From Streptomyces cavernicola (GTDB lineage Bacteria > Actinomycetota > Actinomycetes > Streptomycetales > Streptomycetaceae), in contig NZ_JASCIQ010000031.1 in the NCBI RefSeq assembly GCF_029968035.1, positions 50,765-114,764 on the forward strand: 64,000 nucleotides of DNA, in the 5' to 3' direction. The notes beneath the pieces are model-generated. The model saw only the letters and a list, made by a program, of their open reading frames with translations, searched no databases and was not told the origin of the DNA. Position 1 is the first letter of the stretch. Each line of letters starts with the position of its first letter. A program made the translations under genes and the position numbers. This document shows positions 42,089 through 51,523 of this stretch, piece after piece.

Positions 42089-43891
42089 GTGGCCGGGCGC
42101 ATCGAGGACTACGCACTCATCGGAGACATGCAGACCGCGGCGCTGGTCTGCAGAGACGGCACGGTCGACTGGCTGTGCCTGCCGAGATTCGACTCCCACG
42201 CCGTGTTCGCCGGGCTTCTCGGCACCGAGGAGCACGGCTTCTGGCGGCTCGGGCCCGAGCACGGCGAGGACACCGCGCCGCCGGCCGCGACCCGCAGGAC
42301 CTACCGCGGCGACTCCCTGATCCTGGAGTCCGAGTGGGACACCCCGCACGGCACGGTCCGCGTGATCGACTTCATGCCGCCGCGTGACGGCGCCCCCCAG
42401 CTCGTGCGCATCGTCGAGGGCGTCACCGGCCGGGTGCCGATGCGCTCCGCGCTGCGGATGCGGTTCAGCTACGGCCGGATCGTGCCGTGGGTGCACAAGG
42501 TCGACGGTCGCACGGTGGCCGTCGCGGGCCCCGACTCCGTATGGCTGGACACGGACGCGGAGACGTACGGCGAACACCTCACCACCTACTCGGACTTCAC
42601 GGTCGCCGCCGGGGAGCGGATGGCGTTCACGATCAGCTGGGAGCCCTCGCACAAGGCGCCGCCCGCGCTGCACGAGCCGGAGCACGCCCTCGAGGCGACC
42701 GCCGAGTTCTGGCGCGAGTGGGTCGAGCACTGCACGTACCACGGGCCCTACCGCGAGGCCGTCGTGCGCTCGCTGATCACGCTGAAGGCGCTGACGTACG
42801 CGCCGACCGGCGGGATCGTCGCGGCGCCCACGACCTCGCTGCCCGAGGACATCGGCGGCTCCCGGAACTGGGACTACCGCTTCACCTGGCTCCGCGACGC
42901 GGCCATCACGCTCTCCTCGCTGCTGCGCACCGGGTACCGCGAGGAGGCCCGTGCCTGGCGCGAGTGGCTGCTCCGCGCGGTCGCGGGCGACCCGGAGAAC
43001 CTGCAGATCATGTACGGCATCGCGGGCGAACGGGAGCTGGGCGAGGCCGAGTTGGACTGGCTGCCGGGGTACGAGAACTCCGGCCCGGTGCGCGTCGGCA
43101 ACGGTGCCGCGCACCAGCTGCAGCTCGACGTGTACGGCGAGGTCACCGAGGCGCTGCACCTGGCGCACATGACGGGCCTGGCGCGCAGCGACTACGCGCA
43201 GGCGCTGCAGCTCAAGCTGATCCGGTACCTGGAGACGCACTGGAACCAGCCCGACGAGGGCATCTGGGAGGTACGCGGTCCGCGCCGCCACTTCGTGCAC
43301 TCCAAGGTGATGGCCTGGGTCGCCGTCGACCGCACGATCAAGCTGCTTGAGTCCGGCGACGCCGAGGGCCCGCTCGACCGGTGGCGGGAACTTCGGGACG
43401 AGATCCACCGGGACGTGTGCGAGAAGGGCTACGACCCGGAGCGCAACACGTTCACGCAGTCGTACGGCTCCCGGGAGCTGGACGCCTCGCTGCTGCTCAT
43501 CCCGCAGATGGGCTTCCTGCCGCCGGACGACAAGCGGGTCGTGGGCACCATCGAGGCGATCCAGCGGGAGCTGTCCACCGAGGACGGTTTCGTACTGCGC
43601 TACCCGACGCAGGGCGAGGACGCGGGCGTCGACGGGCTCGAGGGCGACGAAGGAGCGTTCCTGGCCTGCTCGTTCTGGCTCGCGGACGACCTCGCGATGA
43701 TCGGCCGGGTCGACGAGGCGCGCGAGCTGTTCGAGAAGCTGCTCTCGCTCCGCAACGACCTGGGGCTGCTCGCCGAGGAGTGGGACCCACGGCTGCAGCG
43801 GCAGGTCGGCAACTTCCCGCAGGCCTTCAGCCACGTCCCGCTGATCGACACGGCCCTGCGGCTGACGGCCTCGGGGGCGTACGGCGGCTGA
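42089..43891 (+). CDS. GH15 glycoside hydrolase (glucoamylase/trehalase-like)
   Basis: Cytoplasmic hydrolase of 600 residues of family GH15. The N-terminal beta-sandwich (~1-220) opens with RIEDYALIGDMQTAALVCRD and is followed by the (alpha/alpha)6 barrel with RNWDYRFTWLRDAA and the catalytic-base loop LGLLAEEWDP. Relatives in mycobacteria act on trehalose and others on starch or glucan ends. No signal peptide. Start: GTG 42089 has GGAG six bases away and begins at the conserved AGRIEDYALIG; the frame opens earlier at 42032 without a ribosome binding site. Confidence 0.9.
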   Translation: MAGRIEDYALIGDMQTAALVCRDGTVDWLCLPRFDSHAVFAGLLGTEEHGFWRLGPEHGEDTAPPAATRRTYRGDSLILESEWDTPHGTVRVIDFMPPRDGAPQLVRIVEGVTGRVPMRSALRMRFSYGRIVPWVHKVDGRTVAVAGPDSVWLDTDAETYGEHLTTYSDFTVAAGERMAFTISWEPSHKAPPALHEPEHALEATAEFWREWVEHCTYHGPYREAVVRSLITLKALTYAPTGGIVAAPTTSLPEDIGGSRNWDYRFTWLRDAAITLSSLLRTGYREEARAWREWLLRAVAGDPENLQIMYGIAGERELGEAELDWLPGYENSGPVRVGNGAAHQLQLDVYGEVTEALHLAHMTGLARSDYAQALQLKLIRYLETHWNQPDEGIWEVRGPRRHFVHSKVMAWVAVDRTIKLLESGDAEGPLDRWRELRDEIHRDVCEKGYDPERNTFTQSYGSRELDASLLLIPQMGFLPPDDKRVVGTIEAIQRELSTEDGFVLRYPTQGEDAGVDGLEGDEGAFLACSFWLADDLAMIGRVDEARELFEKLLSLRNDLGLLAEEWDPRLQRQVGNFPQAFSHVPLIDTALRLTASGAYGG

Positions 43892-43906
43892 CCGCCGCAC
43901 ACGGGG

Positions 43907-45574
43907 TCAGGTGAGGGCGGCGATCACCTCGTTCGCCGCCCGCTCGCCCTCGGTCGCACCTCCGTTCATGAAGCCCTGGAAGTCGTAGCTGCAGTGCTCG
44001 CCGCCGATGTGGACGTTGCCCTGGGCCGTGCCCTCGTAGCCGGCGTAGCGGTGCAGATAGCCGACGGGCCACATCGAATACGCGCCGAGGGCGTGCGGGT
44101 TGCGGTGCCAGGCGGAGAGCTGGGCGCGGCCGTTCCAGACGGCCTTGGTGCCGGGGAAGAACGCGTCGATGTCTGTCAGCCTGCGCTCGGCCAGGGCCTT
44201 GACGTACGGGTCGGACTCGGTGGCGAAGGGGGCGGCCGGGGTGAGGGCCTTCGCGAGGCTGCCGGCGCCGTACTGGATGAGGATGCCGCCGGTGCCGGGC
44301 TGCACCTTGGTGGTGTCCCAGGTCTGCTGGACGTCGAGGTCGGTGAAGCAGTCGCCGGCGGAGACGCCGGGCCAGGGGCCGCTGCCGCGCCAGGGGCGGG
44401 CCGTGAACTGCAGGTTGAGCTTGGTGCAGTGGCCCATGCGGGCGTCGCGCAGGAGCGCGGTCATCCGGGGGTCGAACGCGGCCTGGGACAGGTCGAGTTG
44501 CTGCAGGACCGGCAGCGGCAGGCAGAGGACGGTGTGGTCGGAGGTGACGGTGCGGGTGCTGCCGCCCTCGTCGAAGGTGAGGGTCTGGGTGCCGTCGGCG
44601 TTGGCGCGTACGGCCTTGAGGCTCGTGCCCTGCTGGAGGGTGCCGGCGGGGAGCGACTCGGCGATGGCGCGCGGGAGTTGGTCGTTGCCGCCGACGATGT
44701 GGTAGCGCTCGTCGGACAGGCCCCAGACGTTGAAGTTGCCCGGATTCGTCTGGTAGCCCATCAGGAGCACGAGGGCGAGGCAGGACTGGTCGACGGTGTC
44801 CGCCCCGTACTCGACGTTGTAGGCGACGTCGAAGAACTGCCCGAGGGGTGAGGCGTAGCCGCCGGGGACGCGCGAGTCGATCCATTCCCGGATCGACATG
44901 TTGTCGAGCGCGGTGCCTTCCGGGGTGGTCTGGTTCCACATCACCTCGCCCGCCTGCTGCAGGTCGGTCTTCAGGGCCTGCCAGACGCCCTTGAAGTCCT
45001 CGTCCGCCTGCGAGCGCGGGTAGTACGTGCCGTCGAACCACAGGATCTCCTCGGCCCCTTGAGGTCCGCCGCCGAGGAAGTCCTCCGTCTGCAGTCCGAA
45101 GCGGCGGGCGAGCTCCAGCATCTTCTTGTGCTCGACATCGATGAGCTCGCCGCCGATCTCGGAGCTCTGGCCGTACGCCCAGTGGTCGCGCTGGGTCCAC
45201 ATGCGGCCGCCCACCCGGTCCGAACTCGCCTCGTACAGCGTGCAGTTGATGCCCGCGTCCTTGAGGGTGAGCGCTGCGGTCAGGCCCGCGATGCCGGCGC
45301 CGACGACGGCTATGCGGGCGTCGGCACGCGCGCGTGCTGGGGCGGCTGCGGCGGGGGTCGTGCTTCGGTCGTACGCGGCGCTGCCGATGCCCGCCGCGAG
45401 GCCGACGGCGCCGGCCCGCTTGAGGAGTTCGCGGCGGCTGCTGCCGTGCGGGCCGTCGGCGGCGGCCTCGGCGCGCAGGCCGCGCAGGTCGGCGACGGGG
45501 ATGCGGAGGCGTTCGGCGTCGGCGTGGTCGCGGGTGAGGCGCTTGAGGAGGTGCATCGGGTTCGTACGGGCCAT
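43907..45574 (-). CDS. Tat-exported flavin amine oxidase
   Basis: FAD-dependent amine oxidase of 555 residues, probably secreted folded by Tat: the twin-arginine motif SRRELLKRAG is at residues ~46-55, followed by a hydrophobic segment. The dinucleotide fold is RIAVVGAGIAGLTAALTL with the downstream SDRVGGRMWT, and the C-terminal FAD motif is VHIGGEHCSYDFQGFMNGGA. Likely substrates are primary amines (polyamine, tyramine, tryptamine), releasing aldehyde, ammonia and H2O2. AAGGAG precedes the ATG at 45574. It lies 44 bases downstream of the amino acid permease gene and near a divergent PucR regulator, suggesting an inducible amine-utilisation set. Confidence 0.9.
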   Translation of the reverse strand: MARTNPMHLLKRLTRDHADAERLRIPVADLRGLRAEAAADGPHGSSRRELLKRAGAVGLAAGIGSAAYDRSTTPAAAAPARARADARIAVVGAGIAGLTAALTLKDAGINCTLYEASSDRVGGRMWTQRDHWAYGQSSEIGGELIDVEHKKMLELARRFGLQTEDFLGGGPQGAEEILWFDGTYYPRSQADEDFKGVWQALKTDLQQAGEVMWNQTTPEGTALDNMSIREWIDSRVPGGYASPLGQFFDVAYNVEYGADTVDQSCLALVLLMGYQTNPGNFNVWGLSDERYHIVGGNDQLPRAIAESLPAGTLQQGTSLKAVRANADGTQTLTFDEGGSTRTVTSDHTVLCLPLPVLQQLDLSQAAFDPRMTALLRDARMGHCTKLNLQFTARPWRGSGPWPGVSAGDCFTDLDVQQTWDTTKVQPGTGGILIQYGAGSLAKALTPAAPFATESDPYVKALAERRLTDIDAFFPGTKAVWNGRAQLSAWHRNPHALGAYSMWPVGYLHRYAGYEGTAQGNVHIGGEHCSYDFQGFMNGGATEGERAANEVIAALT

Positions 45575-45618
45575 GGTGCTCTCCTTCTGCGGCGTTCTGG
45601 GGGTTCTGCAGCTACGGA

Positions 45619-47175
45619 TCAGGGGCGGGCGGGGGCGGCCTGGCCGGTGGGCTCGTCGGTGCGCTCCTGGCTGTCCTCCAGGACGATCCGGCCGATCAGC
45701 TCGTAGCTGTCCGGCCGCTTGGCGCGCAGGTACAGGGCCAGGGCGAGGCCGCCGAAGAAGACCGTGCCGACGATCCACGGGATCAGGCGGAAGAGCACCG
45801 AGTCGGCGGCGGTGCCTGCCGCGGTCTCCATGTTGAGCAGCAGCAGGACCACCACGGCGGTCATGCCGATGCCGCCGAGCAGCGGCGCGGTGAAGGTGCG
45901 GAACCAGTGCCGGTCCTCGGGGTGGTTGCGGCGGAAGTAGCCGATGACGGCGAACGAGCAGAGCGTCTGCACGATGAGGATCGCCATCGTGCCGAGGATC
46001 GCGAGCAGCGTGTAGAGGTGGATGTACGGGTCCTGGCCGGTGGCCCAGAACAGGGCGACCAGCGCGACCGCGATGGTGCTCTGCACGGCGGACGCGATGT
46101 ACGGGGAGCCGTGCTTCGGGTGCGTACGGCCGAGGGCCCGGTGCAGGAAGCCCTCGCGCCCGACGGCGTACAGATAGCGCGCGGCGCACTGGTGGAAGGC
46201 CATGCCGCAGGCGAACGAGCCGGTGAGCAGCAGCCACTGGAACGCGGTCACGGCCCAGTCGCCGATGAAGGTGCGGGCCGGGGCGAAGAACAGGTCGAGG
46301 GGGTTGTCGGAGCCGGCCAGGCGGACCGACTCTGCCAGGCCGTTGCCGGCGATGGTCATCCAGGACACGAAGACGTAGAAGAGGCCGACGCCGACGACCG
46401 CGACCAGGGTGGCCTTGGGGATGATCCGCTTCGGGTTGCGGGACTCCTCGCCGTACATGGCGGTGGACTCGAAGCCCACCCACGACCAGAACGCGAAGAA
46501 CAGGCCGAGTCCGGCCGAGGCGCCGGTGAAGGCGCCCGCGGGATTGACCGGTTCCAGCGGGATGCCGTCCGGGCCGCCGCCGTTCACGACGACCGCCATG
46601 GCCACCCCGAAGAGCACCGCGATCTCGGCGACCAGGACGATGCCGAGCGCGCGGGCGGTGAGGTGGATGTCGAAGAACGCGAGGACGCCGGTGACCGCGA
46701 GCATCAGCGCCGCGTACAGCGTCCAGTGCAGGTCGACGCCGAGCTGGGCGCCGACGGTGGTCTTCGCGAAGTAGGCGAAGACGCCGACGATCGACGCCTC
46801 GAAGACGACGTACGCGAGGACCGCGAGCATCCCGGACGCCATGCCGGCGGCCCGGCCGAGGCCGTGCGAGATGTAGCCGTAGAAGGCGCCGGCGGCGGTG
46901 ATCCGCTTCGCCATGGCGACGTACCCGACGGAGAAGACGGTCAGGACGAGCGTGGCGAAGAGGTAGCCGGCGGGCGCGCCGGTGCCGTTGCCGAAGCCGA
47001 CGGAGATGGGCACGTTGCCGGTCATCGCGGTGATCGGGGCGGCGGTGGCCACGGCCATGAAGACGACGCCTACGAGGCCGACCGAGTTGGCCTTGAGGCG
47101 GTCGACCGGCGGGCGGTCCGCGCCGCCGCCCGTACCGCCCGCGGGTCTGCTGGATTCCTGGGAGGGAGCACTCAT
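45619..47175 (-). CDS. APC-superfamily amino acid/amine permease
   Basis: Cytoplasmic-membrane importer of 518 residues, with about 12-14 hydrophobic segments. The consensus GVVFMAVATAAPITAMTGN in the first segment and FEASIVGVFAYFAKTTVG are typical of the ACT/AGT amino-acid-polyamine branch. The hydrophilic C-terminus is ~35 residues. Ligand is an amino acid or amine; the adjacent flavin amine oxidase suggests an amine. ATG at 47175. It is transcribed with the oxidase and divergent from the pucR-type gene, 161 bases away. Confidence 0.9.
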   Translation of the reverse strand: MSAPSQESSRPAGGTGGGADRPPVDRLKANSVGLVGVVFMAVATAAPITAMTGNVPISVGFGNGTGAPAGYLFATLVLTVFSVGYVAMAKRITAAGAFYGYISHGLGRAAGMASGMLAVLAYVVFEASIVGVFAYFAKTTVGAQLGVDLHWTLYAALMLAVTGVLAFFDIHLTARALGIVLVAEIAVLFGVAMAVVVNGGGPDGIPLEPVNPAGAFTGASAGLGLFFAFWSWVGFESTAMYGEESRNPKRIIPKATLVAVVGVGLFYVFVSWMTIAGNGLAESVRLAGSDNPLDLFFAPARTFIGDWAVTAFQWLLLTGSFACGMAFHQCAARYLYAVGREGFLHRALGRTHPKHGSPYIASAVQSTIAVALVALFWATGQDPYIHLYTLLAILGTMAILIVQTLCSFAVIGYFRRNHPEDRHWFRTFTAPLLGGIGMTAVVVLLLLNMETAAGTAADSVLFRLIPWIVGTVFFGGLALALYLRAKRPDSYELIGRIVLEDSQERTDEPTGQAAPARP

Positions 47176-47336
47176 GGCAGCGCAGCCTGACCCCGGAGTG
47201 ACTTAGGCCACAACCGACAGGAGGTCGTGCAATTCCCTTGTGCGGGCGACGAGTTGTCGTCCCGGAGAGGCCGCGGATCGTGCCTGTGATCGCCCGGAGA
47301 TGTTCCTGGAACGCCCGCGCGGGTAGCGTCCGAAGG

Positions 47337-49298
47337 ATGGACACGCACACCCCCCAAGCCGGTATCACCGTGCAGCGCGCCCTCGAACTTCCGGGGCTGC
47401 GCGGCGGTCTCCCGGAAGTCGTCACGGGCGCCGACCGGCTGCAGCGCACGGTCCGCTGGGTGCACGCGGGCGAGGTGCCCAACATCGCCTCGCTCCTCAA
47501 GGGCGGCGAGCTGCTGCTCACCACGGGGCTCGGGCTCGGCACCCGGCCCGCCGACCAGCGGGCCTTCGTCCGCAAGCTGGCCGAGCGACGGATCGCGGCC
47601 CTGGTGGTCGAGCTGGGGCCGCGGTTCGCCCGGCTGCCCGCCGCGATCGTGGACACGGCCAGGTCGGCCGGGCTTCCGCTGGTGCAGCTGCATCGCGAGG
47701 TGCCGTTCGTGACCGTCACCGAAGAGGTGCACACGGAGATCGTCAACGGCCACTACGCGCTGCTTCAGCAGGCCGAGGAGGTGCACCGGCAGTGCACGGA
47801 GGCGCTGCTCGGCGGGGGCGGTGTGCCGCAGGTCCTCGCGGTGCTCGCGGAGTTCAGCGGCAACCCGGTGTTCCTGGAGACGGCGGACGGTCAACTCCTG
47901 TACGCAGCCGGGGCGCCGGAGCCGGGAGGCCGGTCCCGGACCGCCCGGGGCGCGGGGGCCGGTGCGGGGCGCGGTCCGGGTTCGGGCACGGGGGTCGACC
48001 CGCTGCAGGTCTGGGAGGGGCTGCGGAGCGGCCGCTCGCGCGACGAGGGTCCTTCGGCCGGGGCCGTCCTCGTGGACGTGCCGGGCGGCGGACCCGGGGC
48101 GCCGGGTGTGGGCGGGGCTCCGGCGGACTCCGGGGCGGCCGGGGGCGCGGGGCTCGGCGGGGTCGGGCTCGGCGGAGTGGGGGCGGTCGGGTCCGCCGGG
48201 GTCGGCGGGCCGGTCGGGGCCGGGTCCGGCGCATCCGGCGCGTCGTCCGATGCGTCGTCCGGGGCCGATGACGGGGCGGCCGGGGGCAGCGGACCCTCCG
48301 GAGGGCTCGGTTCCGTCGGGGGACGCGGTTCCTTCGGGGCGTACACGCCCACGTCCGTGCGGGCCCGGATCGTGCTGCTCCCGGTGGCGGGCCCGCTGCA
48401 GCCGGTGCACCGGATCGCGGCGGAGCGCGCGGCGGGCAGCCTCGCGGTCGTCCTGATGCAGGCGCGGCAGGAGGAGGAGCTGGCGGCGCGCGGCCGCGGC
48501 GACTTCCTGACCGACCTCGCCGAGGGCCTGATCAGCGCGGAGGACGCCCCGGCCCAGGCACGCGTCCTCGGCTTCAAGCCGGGCGACGGCCCGCTGCTCC
48601 CGGTGGTGATGCGGCTGCCCGACGGCACCGTGAGCCGCTCACCCAGCGGCGCCCTCGCGGTCCTGGCGCGCGCCGTCGCGGAGGAGCTTGCGGCGGTGGG
48701 CGTGCCGACGCTGCTCGGCGTCCGCCCCGTGGAGGGCCGCGTTCCGCTGCTGCTCGGGCTGCGTTCGGAGTCGGAGCGTACGGCCGTCGCGGACCGGGTG
48801 GCGGCGGCGCTGCGGACCGGTGTGGAGCGGGCGGGCCTGCACGGCGCCGGGGTGCAGCCGCCGGTCGTGGTGGTGGGCGTCGCGGGCGGCTGGGCGGCGG
48901 CCTCGGCGGGGCTGCGGCACGCCGCCGAGACGGCCACGGCGGCGCAGGGCCTCACCGACCGGCCCTGGTACGACGCCCGCCGACTGGACACCGAACTCCT
49001 GCTGTGGCGCCTTCGCCACCACGACGACGGCACCGCGCTCGCGGCCTTCGTGGAGCGGGCGATCGGGCCGCTGCGGGAGCACGACCGGAAGTCCAAGTCA
49101 CCGCTCCTGCCCACCCTGGAGACGTACCTGACGCACGCGGGCCGCAAGGCGGAGACCGCCCGCGAGCTGCACCTGAACCGCCAGACCCTCTACAACCGCC
49201 TCGCCCGGATCGCGGAACTCCTCGGCACGGACCTGGACGACCCGCAGACGGTGCTGGCCCTCAGCCTGGCCCTGCGGGCGCGGCGGCATGTGGGCTGA
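47337..49298 (+). CDS. PucR-family regulator with long Gly-rich insert
   Basis: Regulator of 653 residues. An N-terminal PucR domain (GITVQRALELPGLRGGLPEVVTGA...) senses a ligand. A C-terminal HTH_30 domain (residues ~580-645: YLTHAGRKAETARELHLNRQ, TLYNRLARIAELLG) binds DNA. Between residues ~195 and 340 is a low-complexity Gly/Ala/Ser insert (GGVGLGGVGAVGSAGVGG) that PucR proteins normally lack; they are ~500-550 residues. ATG at 47337. It is divergent from the permease and oxidase genes and overlaps the next gene by 11 bases, so it probably controls this amine module. Confidence 0.9.
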   Translation: MDTHTPQAGITVQRALELPGLRGGLPEVVTGADRLQRTVRWVHAGEVPNIASLLKGGELLLTTGLGLGTRPADQRAFVRKLAERRIAALVVELGPRFARLPAAIVDTARSAGLPLVQLHREVPFVTVTEEVHTEIVNGHYALLQQAEEVHRQCTEALLGGGGVPQVLAVLAEFSGNPVFLETADGQLLYAAGAPEPGGRSRTARGAGAGAGRGPGSGTGVDPLQVWEGLRSGRSRDEGPSAGAVLVDVPGGGPGAPGVGGAPADSGAAGGAGLGGVGLGGVGAVGSAGVGGPVGAGSGASGASSDASSGADDGAAGGSGPSGGLGSVGGRGSFGAYTPTSVRARIVLLPVAGPLQPVHRIAAERAAGSLAVVLMQARQEEELAARGRGDFLTDLAEGLISAEDAPAQARVLGFKPGDGPLLPVVMRLPDGTVSRSPSGALAVLARAVAEELAAVGVPTLLGVRPVEGRVPLLLGLRSESERTAVADRVAAALRTGVERAGLHGAGVQPPVVVVGVAGGWAAASAGLRHAAETATAAQGLTDRPWYDARRLDTELLLWRLRHHDDGTALAAFVERAIGPLREHDRKSKSPLLPTLETYLTHAGRKAETARELHLNRQTLYNRLARIAELLGTDLDDPQTVLALSLALRARRHVG

Positions 49299-49815
49299 GG
49301 ACTCCTCGGACGCCTCGGTGGGCGACCGGTGGGGCGCCCTGGACGCCGGGACGCGCGGGGAGGTCGACGCCGACGTGCTGCGCGACCGCCGGTTGTCGGC
49401 GCTCAGCTCCGTCCTGCAGGCCCTGCGCCTGGCGAGCCTCGGCGGCCTGCCCGAGGCGGAGCGGCTGGTGCACTGGCGGTACGAGGAGCTCGCCGACCGG
49501 GTCCGGACCGCCCCGCCCGACCCGCTGGACGTTCCCTCGCTCGCCGCGCGGGCAGCGGCTCACCCGGGCCGTGTGGCCGCGGTGGCGGCGCTGTGGGACG
49601 GGGACACCGTGCACGGGTGGTACGTCCTGCTGCTCGCGTCCCTCCAAGTCCCGGATGGCGAGGGCCACTTGGCGACGATCCGCCGCGCCCCCGACGGCCC
49701 TCCCCCCGACGCGGTCGCCGCGGAGGCGGGCCGAGCACTCGCCGAGCACCTGGGCGTACCGTTCCGCTTCGCTTCGCCGGACACCCCTGCCGACGCGGCC
49801 CCACCCCGACGGTAA
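49288..49815 (+). CDS. conserved hypothetical protein downstream of pucR
   Basis: Soluble 175-residue protein, function unknown. The N-terminal half is helical (LSALSSVLQALRLASLGGLPEAERLVHWRYEELAD in two helices; described by position 33-67). The rest has a WDGDTVHGWYVLLLASLQV strand pair and a disordered Pro-rich end. The ATG lies inside the end of the pucR-type gene (11-base overlap), so its translation is coupled. It may belong to the same regulatory unit. It is convergent with the glycosyltransferase gene. Confidence 0.72.
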   Translation: MWAEDSSDASVGDRWGALDAGTRGEVDADVLRDRRLSALSSVLQALRLASLGGLPEAERLVHWRYEELADRVRTAPPDPLDVPSLAARAAAHPGRVAAVAALWDGDTVHGWYVLLLASLQVPDGEGHLATIRRAPDGPPPDAVAAEAGRALAEHLGVPFRFASPDTPADAAPPRR

Positions 49816-49863
49816 GCCCGTGACCAGCCCCGCCAGGACCGCCCCACACACGCGGAGCGCCCC

Positions 49864-51033
49864 TCACCGTCGGAACGGCTCCGCCAGCTCGTCGTAGACG
49901 CTGAGGATCTGGGCCACCGTGTCGTCCTCCGTGGGCCAACTCGCCGCCTGGGCACGGCCGTCCGTGCGGAGGCGGGCGTGGTGGGTCGGGTCGGAGAGGA
50001 GGCGGGTGACGGCGGCGGCGAGAGCGGGGGCGTCGCCGTACGGGACGAGTTCGGCCGCGTCGCCGAGGAGTTCCGGGAGGCCGCCGACGGACGTCGCGAC
50101 GAGGGGAACGCCCGCGTGCAGCGCCTCGTGGGCCAGGAGCGAGCGGGACTCCCAGCGGCTGGGCAGCAGCGCCACATCGGCCGCGGCGAGCAGGTCCGGG
50201 ACGTCGCTGCGGCGCCCCACCAGGCGTACCGGCAGGTTCTCCGCCTCGATGCGGCGCTGCAGCGGGCCGCGCTCGGGGCCCTCGCCGGCGATCACCACGA
50301 GCGGTACGGGGTCGAGGGCGCGCCAGGCGTGGGCGGCGTCGAGGAGGGTGTCGTAGCCGCGGTACCGGTCGAGGGAGCCGACCGCGAGCAGCAACGGCCG
50401 GTCCACCGCGCCCAGTTCGGCCCGCGTCTTGTGGCGCGCCGGGTCCGCCTCGTCCCGCCCGTCCGGCTCCGCCGGGCTCGTGCCGCGCGGCGCCGGGAAG
50501 GCGATCGGGGCGAGGCGGGCGTCGCGGGCGCCGCTGCTGCGCGCCCGGTCGACCAGATCGGACGACGTGCCGAGGAGCACCGCGCTGGAGCGCGCGACCC
50601 GGCGTTCGAGGAGCCGCTGCACCCGCGCCCGCGCGCCCTCGGCGTGCGCCCGGGTGTGCCAGGTGACGACGAGGGGCGCACGGCCGAGGACGGGCACCGG
50701 GCGGCGGCCGCGCAGCGCGAGCGCGGAGCGGAGCGCGGCGTGCAGCCCGTGCGCGTGCACCAGGTCGGCGTCGGCGCAGGCGGCGCGCAGGGCGACCACG
50801 GAGACCGGGTCGCTGCGCCGCGGCACGGGCACGAACTCCGCACCGACGGCGGTGAAGTCGTACATCCCGTCGAGCTCGGCGGGGGCGCACACGGTCACGC
50901 GTACGCCGCGCGCGACGAGGCCCGCGGCGAGCGAGCGGACGTGCGCGCTGCTGCCCGCGCTGCCGCCGCCGAGCACCTGCACGGTGTGCAGGGGCGGCCG
51001 GCCCTGTGGTGGGGGGCTGCTCACGTGGGTCAC
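49864..51033 (-). CDS. GT4-family glycosyltransferase
   Basis: Glycosyltransferase of 389 residues, GT-B fold, retaining GT4 type. The donor domain has LLLAVGSLDRYRGYDTLLDA and the acceptor/nucleotide loop VVIAGEGPERGPLQRRIE. The signature E-x7-E is replaced by ESRSLLAHEALHAGVPLVAT, which keeps the spacing. Probably cytoplasmic, acting on lipid-linked sugars or a small-molecule acceptor. GTG start at 51033. Monocistronic, in a neighbourhood of unrelated genes; substrate unknown. Confidence 0.88.
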   Translation of the reverse strand: MTHVSSPPPQGRPPLHTVQVLGGGSAGSSAHVRSLAAGLVARGVRVTVCAPAELDGMYDFTAVGAEFVPVPRRSDPVSVVALRAACADADLVHAHGLHAALRSALALRGRRPVPVLGRAPLVVTWHTRAHAEGARARVQRLLERRVARSSAVLLGTSSDLVDRARSSGARDARLAPIAFPAPRGTSPAEPDGRDEADPARHKTRAELGAVDRPLLLAVGSLDRYRGYDTLLDAAHAWRALDPVPLVVIAGEGPERGPLQRRIEAENLPVRLVGRRSDVPDLLAAADVALLPSRWESRSLLAHEALHAGVPLVATSVGGLPELLGDAAELVPYGDAPALAAAVTRLLSDPTHHARLRTDGRAQAASWPTEDDTVAQILSVYDELAEPFRR

Positions 51034-51523
51034 GTGGCCGGACTCCTGGGTCGGCTTCGTCGGATGGGTCCGCCGCGGTCCCCGGTGCGGACGCCGTGGA
51101 GGCGGGCCCTTCGGGACGGCTGGTGCCGGTGGTGTCCGGGACGTGCGCGGGGCGGCTGTGCGGAACGCCTCGCCAAGGATGCCAGCCCGTACGGGAGTTC
51201 CGGCACCGCCTCAGGTGGGCAGCCGTGTCGGGCCGGGGCTCGGGCTCGGCGGATCACCCACACGGGTGATCGTTCGCGTCCCCGTCCGCGGGGTGCAGTT
51301 CTACTCGCCGTAGGGGTGCCTGTCTCGCTGCCGGGTGCGGGCCGTCCTGGGCTGGTCGCGCAGTTCCCCGCGCCCCTGAAGGCGTGCGGCTGCGCCGCGG
51401 CCTTCCCGGGAGAGCGCGGCGAAGCCGCAAGCTCTCAGGGGCGCGGGGCTGTGACATCAGCGGCTCCGCCGCGGGGCGCGAGGACGGACCACCGGGCCCC
51501 ACCCGGCGACGAGACAGCGACCC
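51034..51523. repeat. intergenic region with dispersed repeat, copy 4
   Basis: 490 bases without a gene. From ~51356 to 51455 it holds the box gcgcagttccccgcgcccct, then its inverse around a central hairpin (arms meeting near 51403), and finally the tgtgacatcagcggctccg string also seen near 18891. The left third should contain the glycosyltransferase promoter. Confidence 0.75.

Noticed and set aside
43907..47746. Single 1279-residue minus-strand protein
   Set aside because: The frame joins the amine oxidase to an out-of-phase reading of the permease gene; the oxidase has its own ATG and Shine-Dalgarno at 45574.
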